A DNA stretch of 64,000 nucleotides from Sabethes cyaneus (taxonomy: Eukaryota > Arthropoda > Insecta > Diptera > Culicidae), in NCBI RefSeq assembly GCF_943734655.1, contig NC_071355.1:221140527-221204526 (forward strand). The letters run 5' to 3'. Positions 37,401-48,048 of the stretch are shown here, one piece after another. How positions within the stretch are numbered: position 1 is the stretch's first letter; the number at the start of each line of letters is the position of its first letter. Made by a program: the position numbers and the translations under genes. The notes beneath the pieces were generated by a model. It had not been told where the DNA came from. It searched no databases and saw nothing but the letters and a program-made list of their open reading frames with translations.

Positions 37401-38174
37401 AATGTTTCCATTTGGAACGCGATTTACAATGAAAAGATTTCCATTGCCTGTCAAGATATAGTTAATCGTTTTGATGGCGTCGGCGATCTATCAAGATCAT
37501 TACTCCAATTATCTGACCCGTAGCACATAACAGTCAAAAAGCACACCACCAATAGAATGCGATTTGTTCGACTCATTTAACAAGGAATAGAAACAGTAAC
37601 AGTGCAATGGTTATTGGTTCGCGATCGCCATAACGATTTAGACTTTATGATCCGTACAACCTTCTCGATCTTGGCTACTAAACACGAACAATTTTTGTTT
37701 CTCTTTCTTTATCGATCACCTCTTCCTTCTACTTGGTCGAATGGTGTGGTGCTGTATTGACTACAGATGAGCCTCTCTGCAGCCACACGATGGCTCCCGT
37801 CTACTTTGCCGAGTCGATCTCCAGTAAGACTGGCTTCTGGGCAACAAGATGTACCAATTACTTTACGTACTTTTTCGGTTTCTGTCGGTTCAAAGTTGAA
37901 CATCTACAGCCCCACCCACAACCGCCAACGACTAGTCAGGAAGTTAGCTTCATCGAAAATAGTCTGTCCGATAGCTATCGAGTATTGATGGGCGAGAGCT
38001 GTTCGATTACGTGAGTAGAATACATACTTCGTTCGATACATATCCAAATTATGCTAACTGTTTTGGCTAAGCGTGCGAAATAAATATATTTATTTTTTAC
38101 TTTTTCCAACCAGTGCCGAAGGAGTATACTTTATACAGACCGGAATGAAATCGCCTTTTGCTATGGGATACTGA
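25593..38174 (+). CDS. Lipase gene C, secreted PLA1-like enzyme (complete)
   Basis: Exons: 25593-25887, 25957-26220, 36341-36526, 37767-38010, 38114-38174, about 349 residues. Start: the ATG at 25593 opens a signal peptide (MRSYQATLTICIILASIIK). Motifs: IKFYLFTSD, KLVVHGYGG, LVVDWSKL, PCYP...GECTA, GFSLGAHV (Ser about 161), GLDPALPF (Asp about 189), DVIHTNAG, lid C-KGDDNEPL-C, CSH (His about 255), YFAESI. The 69-bp first intron (25888-25956) has no in-frame stop and is a multiple of three, so it could be misread as exon. The same intron site in genes A, B and D supports splicing. The 10.1-kb second intron has a weak donor (GTTCAG) and carries a 3-kb tandem duplication. Nearest paralog by motif is gene D. 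Confidence 0.9.
26604..26771. mobile_element. MITE with long inverted arms in the gene C intron
   Basis: About 168 bp. The left arm CACACTTAAAAAACTCAGC and GCAAAATTTGCCGAGAT are mirrored by ATCTCGGCAAAATTTTGC and TTTTAAGTGTG on the right. The target duplication is not clear. Confidence 0.65.
27619..27701. repeat. GT microsatellite (also at 30668-30744)
   Basis: A (GT)n tract with occasional GTAT. It is about 6 bp shorter in the tandem copy. Open frames rich in Cys-Val across it are artefacts. Confidence 0.95.
28240..28460. repeat. GTAT microsatellite, about 55 units
   Basis: A nearly pure tetranucleotide tract with one ATAT interruption near 28410. All six reading frames are open across it, giving spurious Met-Tyr-Val-Cys or Thr-Tyr-Ile-His proteins. 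Confidence 0.95.
28676..28881. repeat. Foldback (inverted repeat) of about 200 bp
   Basis: The left arm includes AAAGAAAAGAAAAAACTTTT and TTCGCAACAGATACGTA; the right arm carries the complements (TACGTATCTGTTGCAAATAA, AAGCTTTTTCTTTTCTTTG). Probably an old MITE nested in the Helentron-like element. A duplicate lies at about 31727-31932. Confidence 0.75.
30139..30260 (+). mobile_element. tRNA-derived SINE with 14-bp target duplication (copy 1)
   Basis: The tRNA-like head starts ctggggttagtcccgg with B-box GTTCAAATCCC at about 30196-30206. The insertion is flanked by perfect AAAAAATTAACCTC at 30125-30138 and 30261-30274, the mark of LINE-mediated retrotransposition. Confidence 0.8.
30512..33026 (+). 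mobile_element. Helentron-like element, copy 2 (in the tandem duplicate)
   Basis: The duplicate of 27463-29975, produced by the local tandem duplication and not by a separate insertion, since flanking sequence and the SINE are duplicated with it. Confidence 0.65.
31283..31511. repeat. GTAT microsatellite in tandem copy 2
   Basis: Counterpart of 28240-28460, about 8 bp longer, with the same single interruption. Confidence 0.95.
33190..33311 (+). mobile_element. tRNA-derived SINE (copy 2, by tandem duplication)
   Basis: Duplicate of 30139-30260 with the same flanking target repeats. Confidence 0.8.
33502..36340. other. Distal part of the 10-kb gene C intron, with SINE remnants
   Basis: About 33890-33960 and 34368-34440 hold related sequence on the opposite strand to the SINE at 34663 (gacttcgcaaccgactg, gtacaggacaatta). 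The rest is AT-rich and unassigned up to the acceptor at 36339-36340. Confidence 0.45.
34663..34870 (+). mobile_element. tRNA-derived SINE
   Basis: The head GGGGCGTAGCTTCCCAGTTGG resembles a tRNA A-box, with a B-box-like GTATGTTCGAATATCGAC at about 34721-34738. It is followed by an unrelated tail that recurs in inverted form at 34368-34440. A degraded piece of the same head is near 44980-45020. Confidence 0.6.
36527..37766. other. Third intron of gene C
   Basis: AT-rich with no element boundaries recognised. Confidence 0.5.
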
Positions 38175-39100
38175 GAAAAGGAAGACTGAATGGAATTTCG
38201 ACATCTCTTATTGAAAATTATTTATAACCGGTACTGATGCTAAACTATAGATACCAGCTCTGCGTAATTGGTAAGCAGTTCAAGGACGCAAGATGAGACA
38301 ACCGATCGATTCTGGCCTATACGGAAACCAGCGGCTTCACAAAATGCACAGCAATTACCAACGATGAGCTTGACAGTCAATCTGCAGCACACCGTACGAG
38401 AGTGCAGGAATGAATTTAAATGCCAAGCACCAACTGTAGCCGCTTACCCAGTAAAATCTAAACAACAATTGTTGTACAGCTTAAAAATCTATCTAAGGTT
38501 ACAGATCATAAAAATGAAACAAAAAAGTAGTTGAAAAAAAACCGGATGATAATGTATTGCGATGAGTGCATGATTTTATTATTATTTTCCACTTTGATAA
38601 TTACACTAGGCACTCAAATTAAAATTTAGAAGTTTTTATACTTAACGACTATTATTATTATTATTTTTTGAGTGGAGCGCAATTAACAAATAATTTAGCT
38701 GTGTCGAAGAACCTTCAATTAAGTTATACATATAAATTATTGAACGTAATATGTATTTTGAGTCCCAACATTTACGGTAACAATACGTAGGCTTTAATCA
38801 CTATATGATAACAAAAATAAAACACGTTGTAATATCAGAAACCAAGCACTGGTAATTTCATCGAAAATAAAAATAATAAATTAATTAAATGATTTGACTT
38901 TTGACCCATTCCATGTAAAGGAAAATCCCCGATTTAATCCACCTGGCTACTGATATAATGTATGAAAAGATATGACTGTCCTAGTTTTTCATACAAGACA
39001 CAGATAGACCTACGCGAAAATATCTGCACATTTATATCTATTCGATTTATAATTTTAAGTTACTAGCCAATAATGTAAAAACCAATCTTCGCTCAAATGG
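38175..39100. other. 3' UTR and flank of gene C
   Basis: A candidate poly(A) signal AATAAA lies near 38816. The nearby ATT/TAA-rich runs carry no gene. Confidence 0.35.
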
Positions 39101-40275
39101 TTTGTTGATATGAATGCTGCACTACTAAACGCACTACTTTCACCGCCCGCGAGCGCTCACTACTACCTGCGTATGCGCGGTTGCTGATAATAATACGGAC
39201 TGATTCACTATACATAGTCTGCCGCTCGCTGCTGCCGCAGTGTTTTTATTGATCGAAATCAGATTTGTTTACGTCCAACCAGCTGGCTGGTTCTCCCAGT
39301 TAGAAGCTAGTGTTTGTGCGAAGTTTGTTCGCGTCACAATATGCGACCGACCGGGAACAATTTGAATAGCTAAACTAAAATCATCTACTACATGTTCTTA
39401 ATAAGTGAATAGTGCACCGCTATGCGAAACTAGCTCTTAGTCATCAAAGGAATATTCAGCTACTATCCGATATTATCGGGTAAACGAAAGACACTGGATA
39501 AACACAAAAACATGTAGGATAAAGTGCGTATCAAAATGAAATGATTCAAGTTAAAAACAAAACAAATGTTTAAACTTTCGCGAAAACATTCCACAACACT
39601 TTTTAAGCAATTTCGCAGTGAAGTTGGAACGAATGTCGAATATGAAATACAATACATCATCAATGGAAACGCCTATCGGTAGAGAACATTCGCAAGATTC
39701 ACCGGTGCCGTGGAACCGTGTACCGTTTTCAGATAAGGATTTTGTGTATACCTCGCTGTACGTGCAGCCATCGCGACAGCACACTTACCGGCAATGTGAC
39801 TGGAATTAGTTGATGGAGCTAAGTAGGATTCGAAATTCAGCAAATCGATTTGTGATCGGTGGCGGTCAAATACGCCTTGGAGTGTGTGGCCCCTTCGGAA
39901 GGGAAAGCAGCCGAATGTGTCTCGTGCACGTTTGGCAAAGAAGAAAGTGCACGTAGGTTGCTGTTTAAAATTTTCATGACCGATACGCCCGGCTGGACGA
40001 ATGTTTGCCATGCCAACGGGAGTGACCGACATGGCTCAGTTTAGTTGACGCGGTTCTAAGCTTCGCAGCGCACCTGGCCGCACCATCTGCGAGGAAGTTG
40101 CAATTAATGCTAAATTGGCATCAAGTGATTGGTTTAGTGAATAGCATACAAACAGTGAAGTGTTTGCACGGTGATAGTTACCGGAATTTGATTTAAGAAA
40201 ATGCTAGACTAAAATTTCTAGTCAAAAGTTGTGTGTTTTAATTGAAAATATATAAAACAACACTTTAATACAAAA
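39101..40275 (+). promoter_or_regulatory. Probable promoter and 5' UTR region of gene D
   Basis: GC content rises abruptly (CGCCCGCGAGCGCTC at about 39145) and stays balanced to about 40080, directly ahead of the gene D start. Small open frames on both strands (39618-39809, 39673-40032) show no recognisable domain and are best read as chance or upstream ORFs. Confidence 0.35.
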
Positions 40276-43200
40276 ATGACTGTAAAGAATCTTACAACTT
40301 TGCAAAGAAGACTGATTATTTTAATAGGTAAGAGTTTCGCTTATGGTTATACATCTGTTAGATTCGTTAAATGTCGTCTAAAACAATAAGGATCCGAAAG
40401 AAACATAGAAAGTGTACCGCGCCTTATCTCCCGGAAGTCGCATAATTCCGAATATGAAAGGTCACGCAATGCTTACACTGTTTGCGAAAAACATTTTTGC
40501 CTATCTGCTATGGGATATTGCCTATCTGCTATGGCATAGCATTTAGGTATAGGAATCACTTTCTGTTGTTTGTAACGTTCCGCAATCACACTCACTTTTC
40601 CCAGAATTGGCTGGACCGATTTCAATGATCTTGGTATCAAATTAAATGTCTAATTGCCTTATAGATCGCTACTTTATTTCATGTTGATACGAATTTTAGT
40701 TCAAAAGTTACACACAAAAGTATGATAAAAAAGAAAATTCATTTTCTCAAAGGTTCCTTAACCAATATGAACGAAATTCAGTGCAAATTAAAGAAGAGCT
40801 TTTTACACACGTGACTTTCAAATTTGATAGTGATAGGACTTGTAGTTAGAAAGTTACGTGAAGAAATGTGCAATGAAGAACGCCAAAAATCTGTTTTTGT
40901 TTCAAAAAAGTGTCATTTTAATGAAAAACAATGTACAATTTATGATTATTTGAAAGGTACTGTTTAGACCTATCAAACAAGCCCAAGATATTGAAAATTG
41001 GTTGTTTTATTCAATAGTTATTCCAACTAACGCAAAAAAAAACGTTCCAAAAAGGTGAAATTACTATGGTGCGAAGTTATGCGATTGCTAACCGAACGCA
41101 ACGATCGGTAGCGGTCGTAAAGCGAGTGATCGAATTACTATTTAATTGAACAGACCATTCGTGCCGCATTCGTTCTGTCATTCTCGATCATCTTTGTATC
41201 TGGAAATCTTTGTATGGTCTGGAAAGTTGGTGTAACTTGTCGCGCAATTCCAATCATAATTTATTTTATGTTTTATTTAGGTATTTATTAATGTCTATGG
41301 TTCTTCGTGGCAGACTGGTTAGGATTTTCTAGTGGTAAAATATATCGTAAAAAATTTAAGTTATAATATGTGAGCAAATGGGATAAATCACATTCATTCA
41401 CTTGCGACAAGCAAATGGCTGCGCTGCTGGGCAAATGGCAATTATATTCGCGTGAACAATGGATTGATTGAGATTTTTGATACTCGGAATTTCAAAATAT
41501 TGGTGCGTTAAACAACTAATAAAGTATGATTTCAAGCAATTTTCGACTAATTTAACAACTAATTTTTAGTAAAAGGCGAACCAGCCGCAGGTTGAAAACC
41601 TCTCAAATATAGAATAAAAAAATTTTTTTTAGTAACTTATACTCTTTTATTATCTTGCCCTGGCTTATCATCGCGTTCTACTGTAATGTAGTAGAGTATG
41701 TTGCTGCTTCGTCGTAATTGCCTATTCCCGTCCTATCCAACACAAATTATTAAAAATATCAGCGATTATTATGACACACAATGCAAAATTAGTAATTCTC
41801 TAATATTTTTGAGGCAATCTCATACGCGATCAATCAAAGTGAGCTGAGACCTATTTAAATGCTTTTTTCATTAAAGAGATCCTAGCAGCCAAATTTCCAT
41901 CGTTTTTTCGTGCGACGAAGAAGGAAATGTCGGCTAATCGTTTCAATTTCCGTCATTCATAAAATGAAAATAACTCACGCAACGCATTGCTGTTATTCTG
42001 CAGCCGGAAAAACTTGCATAACCGTCAGAAATTTAGCAGAATAACATTTGTCATGCTGTCCTACACAAATACATGCGCACTAGCTTCGTCAACATTATTG
42101 TGATTTTTAGTTTGGACGACGAAAAATTTTGATGGACGGATTTTAAAACGGTACGACGAATTTAAGATATAAAGTCAGTTGCGTAATTTCAATCAAATGC
42201 TTTATTAATCGCTTTTTAGTGAATTCAAAGGGCAAGGATCGGAAGGTAAGTGTATTTGAGTCAAATCAGCAGCAGAGCTTTTGGATTATTCATTAAATCC
42301 ATCCAACAAATGATGAAAATTAGAATGGCTTTACTTACTACGGCGGGAATTAGAAATAAACCCTACTGTTTGATTTCTTAATTATTATTTTTTCTTAATC
42401 ACCATTGAGAAGAGTTGGACACAGCTTACCAAAAATCAAAATATGTATTTTAGTATGTAAATCATAAAAGTTGCATTTGGCAAGCAGAACATTCTTATAA
42501 ACTTTATCGAAGAATGTCAAATATAAATTTTGATATCTAAAATTTAATAATATAGGTATGTAGCCAACTCCGAGTGTCCAAGCCACATGTAATCTACTGA
42601 CCGTTTTTGTCAAATCCCCTCATTTTCCTTTGTTTGATCACCTCGCATAGAATGACCCATATTCATAAACTTAGAAATCTAAAATAATTGCTTGGCAGAT
42701 AGGCAAAGTCGCCCCACTAGGTGGAATAATTCAGGTTTTTGAAAAACAATTAGGTAGGGTCGTTTGGGGTGTTTTAACACCTGGGGTAAAATGGGCAGGT
42801 ACTTTATCTCGGAAAGTACCAGTTTCTCTGGTTTCACATTATTCTCAACTTCTTCCTTATCTTCTTACACCGTTATTAACGTAAAAAATTGAGCTTAATT
42901 TTGACAGGTGTTGCCAAATGTAAACGTAAACAAAACAACTGCCTAAAACGACACCAGATGTAATTTTTATGCTCTATGGTGTTTTTCCAGTGATTTAACA
43001 AACTTTTTATTCTAATTATTATGCAGTGCAGTGCATATTGTTGTATGCTGTGTGGGATGAAATAGACAGTTTTTTAGGGGTGAAATGTTCAAGTTGATTT
43101 CAAACCATTTCTTCAGTCTAATTGATTCTAGATACCGTAAAAGTACTAAAAAAATGTGCATGTGATGTTAAAACAAGAAAAGTCTACCGAAAAGCCCACT

Positions 43201-46200
43201 GTAGGCAATCAAGAATGGATATTGAGTACTTGAGAGTGTTTGCAATCCCGCCAATAACGTATGATCGCCAAAGGGAACATTCGCAACAAAAGTCAGGCCT
43301 TTTAATAATCGGGTTTCAATGTCTTTGAAAACAAACTGAATGGAATATTTCTCTGGTCATTTCCCCTCATACTCAGATTCATATTAAAATATGTGATTTT
43401 TGAGGCACTCGGGGCTGAATGTCTATGGTTGTGCAAAATGCAATGACACATTCATTTCGTTATCGTAAGTATTTTATCCCAATCGATATGTCGAACCGTC
43501 ATTCTATCTTCAGCTTTAGGTTTGACCACCCTTTCTGAGCCATCAGAAACTAATGCAGGAGCACTTGCATACAACAAATGTGTAATAAGACTTTAAATAA
43601 GGTCTAGATTCATCGAAGTATGGTTTTGTATACTTGCGAAAAAACTAAAGTGATATTGGTATGATTTATGAACTGGCTCTTCCATTCAGATAGACGGAAT
43701 TGAGCTCGAAACACTATTACTAATTAATATGTGTTCCTAAGTTATCTGTTATGAGCCACCGTATGTTATTTCGTTAAAAACAACAATTTTTTACACATTG
43801 TCCATTTCAGCCCAGTGGGTGTCCATATCACCAAAACAAAATGTTGATGCCAAAAAATAATTGTTTTTAATTTAACATATTTTAGCAAAACTAAGCTAGA
43901 TACAATTGTTAAACTCCGCTGATAAACAGAAAACAAGTAAATCTCAGTATACGATTCAACTTTTTTGAGTTATGATGCATAGATTTTGGGATAATAAGTG
44001 ATTTGCTTAGGGTGCCCACATTCCTCTTCTAGCAGGGTCCACGTTTCATGCCCATAGAGACCAACCGGTCTAATTAGCGTTTTGCCGAAGACTACAGAAC
44101 TCAAGACTGGGCATTCTGTCGAATCTCGACGAACAGGGTGAACATGCCGTCTACGGATGACGGTGGTAACTTTTAGGTTGTATGTGTGCCATCACTCTAG
44201 CATCACAACCACAGTGACATCATTGCATGACACCATACATGAACATCACACGCATACATTCTTTCAGATGGTAGCGATCACTAACACTTATAAGCAGTGG
44301 AAACTCCCTTGGGATAAGAGATGGCGTTAGTAGTATCGTCCTTTGCTGTGTATATGCGAATCTTCTACTATGTCCAGTCTTGAGATCTGGTGTCTTCGGG
44401 TTTGCGCAAAGTGTGTACGGATACTCGGTTCATTCAACCCCAAAAACTTGTGGAGTAGTGCTTCCAGTAGTACCTGACTTCCACCGATAACACACTTTTT
44501 AATCTCACGGCTTTGCATTGTTGTCCTCCGTTGCTAGTAAGCCAGGGTACACAAGATAGACTCCTCAAATTCATCCCCGTCGAATACCACAGTCCTACCT
44601 AAACGAACGTAATAACTTCCAATGAATCTATTGGCTATTTTCGACGGTCGATATAGGCTTACTTGGGAAAGCACTTTGTAGATGGCATATAGTGATCCCT
44701 CATTAGTTCTCACAATCCAGCTTGTCACCTTTCTTGTAGTTTGTAGGTTGGACAAATAACCCCATTTTTCCATTCCTCCAGCCACTGAGAACATAATTTC
44801 GAATTTATTTAGTAAAATCATACAACTACATTCATAGTTGATAAAAAAGTCAATACCATTTAAAAACATTCGTTCTATCGCAAATGTTGTTATTACAATA
44901 TTACGAATGATTCGTATTTGGTACGAGAACACATTCGTAGTACATTTTGCACCAGAACGCATTTGACACACGGTTATTATCTGGTATGACCTGCCTAATA
45001 TGCAGTCGTCATGGTTTTATTGCAAAGCTGGCCTTCAAATCCCTGCCATGTTATTAGCTGAATGCTATTATTTTCTTTATTATTGAAGCCTCAAATTCAC
45101 CTCTTGGACGCAAAAAAATGGTGCACTGGACAAAACTGTTTGTTTTTACAATATTACCATCAAATGAAGGTTTTGTAATGCTTTGCTTCCTGAAATCCAA
45201 ATAAATCTGCAGGAAACCAGATTTTTAAAAAAATGAACATGTTTAAGCATTTTCCCAAATATCGTTCAAGTAAAATTTAAAAACGATCTTCTTCTGCTGT
45301 AAAAATTGGACTAACAAGTAAACATCACTATCGATCACCGGCTTGGGCTCAACCATATACGCCATTGTGGAATCCTATCGATTCAGAACTTCACTGCACT
45401 GCTAATACAGATGCAACCTGACGAATTTTTTTGAGAAAACTTGACTTGAAATTTGTATTAAAAAGTAAGTCAATGGAGACGTATGGTACATGATAATAGT
45501 GTAGAAGCACCTGAATAGAGCAGCAGAAGCACTGAGATACCGATTTGATTTTATTAGTCTATGTTACATATTAAGTCCACATTTCGGCGCAAAAAATTGT
45601 ATTTATTTATTTGCCTCTTATTTTTCAGCATCTGTTCTGCTGGCAGGTGTTACTAATGCCATCCCTGTAATAAGCCGCGAGTCACTCCACAGTGTCACGA
45701 TCGGCTCATGCACGTGGGTGATGAATCGTCCATGCCCTGATGAGGACGTAAAGTTTTATCTCTATACCCGGTCCAACCCGCAGGACCGCCAGTACGTACA
45801 TATCGACGAGAGCTTGAAAAAATCCAATCTCAGCTCGTCGTACTTCAATCCGTCGCTGCCGACGAAAGTAATTATACACGGTTATAATGCAGACATGTTT
45901 TTGGCGCCACTGATTAACATGAAACAAGGTACCGTTTAATTTTCCTGTTTCATATAAAAAATTTCTGTCTTTACAGATACTTGAATTATTCCTACTTGTT
46001 ATCTATGTCATTAGCCATATCTACTTTTTAAATTGTGTTTTAGAATACCTTCAACGCGCTAGCTACAATTTGTTCTACGTCGATTGGAGTCTACTGGGAC
46101 CGGGTCCTTGCTATCCATCCGCGGTTCACAACACTAAACACGTGGGGACGTGCATAGCACAAATGGTACAACGGCTGCTGGATTCAGGAACGGACAACAT

Positions 46201-47180
46201 CCATCTGATTGGTTTTTCGCTAGGCGCCCAGGTAACGAACTATGTAGCCGTCAAACTTCGACCTTTTAAATTGAAGAGAATAACCGGACTGGATCCTGCC
46301 ATGCCACTCTTCATCACGGCCGATGCAAATGATAAACTGGATCCCTCGGATGCGGACTTTGTTGACGTGATACACACCAATGCTATGGTGCAAGGAAAAA
46401 TAGAGCGATGCGGGCATGTGGATTTCTACATGAATGGAGGCATTATGCAGCCAGGCTGTTGGACACTAGGACAAAGTAAGCTTTCTTTAATAAATGATTC
46501 AAATTGACTTATTTATGACCACTTATTTTTCAGATCCAGTGGCATGCAGTCACCATAGGGCTCCAGACTATTTCGCAGAATCCATTCGTAGCCTGTCTGG
46601 ATTCTGGGGATGGAAATGCAATAGTTACATCTATTACTTACTTGGATTTTGTCGTCACAAAAACTACCAAGTGATGGCAGGTGAAGATTGTACCCCAGGA
46701 ACGGAAGGAATGTACATTGTGACAACGAATTCTGATTCTCCATTTGCCATCGGTAGATGGACCGATACGGTTGGTTTACAGAAAAAGGATCACGTGCTCA
46801 ATAAATTTGGTTTAAATCGAGATCCATTCATAGGCGATATCGACCAATGGGGTAAATTAGACAGTAACTTCAACAACGTAGAACACTTCCCGACTCCCTA
46901 TTCCCAAGACCCTAACAACGTCAACGGTGATGATTGGCCATATTTCAACCACATTGGAACCAACAAACTGACCAAAGAGTACATTAAACAAATTTTGGAA
47001 CAGGACAAAAATAGGTACGATGATTCGGCAGCTGTAACGCAGTATGTCGCAATCCCTAGTGAGCTAAGCAATAACGTAGATCAGAATAAAAATGACCTAA
47101 ACGATTTAAGAAGGCGCCTTCAACTAAAAGAAGCAAGCATTATGGAACATTACTCACTTCCAATATTCAATGCACAATGA
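40276..47180 (+). CDS. Lipase gene D, secreted PLA1-like enzyme with C-terminal extension
   Basis: Exons: 40276-40327, 45629-45928, 46044-46475, 46534-47180, about 476 residues. The signal peptide spans exon 1 and the start of exon 2 (RRLIILI then ASVLLAGVTNA). Motifs: VKFYLYTRSNP, KVIIHGYN, FYVDWSLLG, PCYP...GTCIA, GFSLGAQV (Ser about 176), GLDPAMPL (Asp about 201), DVIHTNA, lid C-WTLGQNPVA-C, CSH (His about 268), YFAESI. After the usual end (DSPFAIG) the frame runs on about 140 residues, polar and Asn/Asp-rich with a short heptad-like NDLNDLRRRLQLKE stretch; no known domain is seen. It lacks the intron before LDPA and the C-terminal intron present in A-C. Intron 1 is 5.3 kb and transposon-filled. 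Confidence 0.9.
40499..42745 (+). mobile_element. Helentron-like element, diverged copy in gene D intron 1
   Basis: The 5' motif GCCTATCTGC is doubled (40499 and about 40519), and its complement GCAGATAGGC lies at 42695-42704. It is followed by CCCCACTAGGTGGAATAATT, matching the 3' end of the 27463 family. The first ~400 bp align with that family (GGCTGGACCGATTT, TAGTTCAAAAGTTA). The body differs and contains the repeat at 41686-42367. Confidence 0.6.
41686..42367 (+). repeat. Dispersed 0.7-kb repeat, + copy
   Basis: It recurs inverted at 58447-59268. Shared landmarks include GTTGCTGCTTCGTCGTAATT, GACGACGAAAAATTTTGATG and ATGATGAAAATTAGAATGGC. Probably the body of an autonomous or larger relative of the surrounding element. 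Confidence 0.75.
42746..43989. other. Unassigned part of gene D intron 1
   Basis: No gene recognised. The stretch about 42760-42830 (ggggtgttttaacacc, ctggggtaaaatgggc) may be an element edge. Confidence 0.3.
43990..44971 (-). pseudogene. RTE-type LINE fragment
   Basis: On the minus strand, about 44110-43990 reads KTLIRPVGLYGHETWTLLEE, the hallmark C-terminal block of RTE reverse transcriptases. About 44900-44330 reads LYAIYKVLSQVSLYRPSKIA, then GDEFEE, SREIKKCVIGGSQVLLEALL. The parts are out of order and frame-shifted, so this is a decayed, rearranged insertion. Confidence 0.6.
44972..45628. other. End of gene D intron 1
   Basis: A degenerate SINE head (TGCCTAATATGCAGTCGTC) lies at about 44992-45012. 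The rest is unassigned. Confidence 0.35.
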
Positions 47181-47215
47181 AGTAGTCGTATGTTCACAAA
47201 AAACCATTACTAAAA

Positions 47216-47221
47216 AATAAA
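47216..47221 (+). terminator. Poly(A) signal of gene D
   Basis: AATAAA lies 36 bases after the gene D stop codon, a suitable position for a short 3' UTR. Confidence 0.6.
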
Positions 47222-48048
47222 GAAGATAAATTTAACTTGAATGTGACAGTTTTACATTTCGAACACCATTATAAACTTATAATTTTTAGTTTGACCGATA
47301 ACGTGGCGATACGGCTGAAAACCGTACTAAATGTCAACTATTATCAGGATTAATGGCTTTGTTAGGCTGTTCCACTGATAGATTACCCCGCCGAATTGGG
47401 GACTGCGTAAAACAGGTTGACTGCACTTTGAGTGACAGTGCAACATATTAAATTGGTCTCTACCGTCTCCCTGGTTCTTGATCACATAATGGCATTTCAA
47501 TACAGGAAAAAATTAGTAGGCACATTAGTACGTTAGTTCTAAGCATAGCTAATTTCCGCAGCCGAACGAACCTGTTTCTAATCAATGCTGATAAGGATGA
47601 TATAACTATTATAGTGAATGAAAAGAGTGGCAAGGAAAGGTGCGTTTTTCTCTTTCATTATGATTGACGCACGTCGGCGGGTATTAGAGAGGTTCAATCA
47701 AAGTCGGTTCATGCTATTAATTAATTTTGATGGAAAAATTATTTGAACAACAATTATGTTACTACTGCCATTGAATTGTAATCAAATATTGAATTTCAAA
47801 TTGATATTAGGTATTTTTGAACTCAACAACATTCAACCTAATTTGAAGTTAAGTTATTGTAATGAAAACCAGTTTTTTGTCATTTACCTTTGACAAAAAC
47901 CTATCATATGATTAATGTAGGTACCTGGGCAATGGGTTGCAAAAGTGATAACAACGCTACTTCTGGTATGAATGACTTTAAAACCTACCAGAAATTGAAA
48001 GAAATACGTCAGTTTCTTGCTAATTGTTGTAAAATAAACATCGCAACA
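47222..48048 (+). other. Spacer between gene D and the distal first exon of gene E
   Basis: No element is recognised. It must contain the promoter if the exon at 48049 is used. The open frame from 47890 continues into the signal-peptide reading but has no independent support. Confidence 0.3.

Noticed and set aside
39618..40044. Overlapping open frames on both strands upstream of gene D (63, 119 and 61 codons)
   Set aside because: No recognisable domain or splice continuity with gene D; GC-balanced 5' region explains them.
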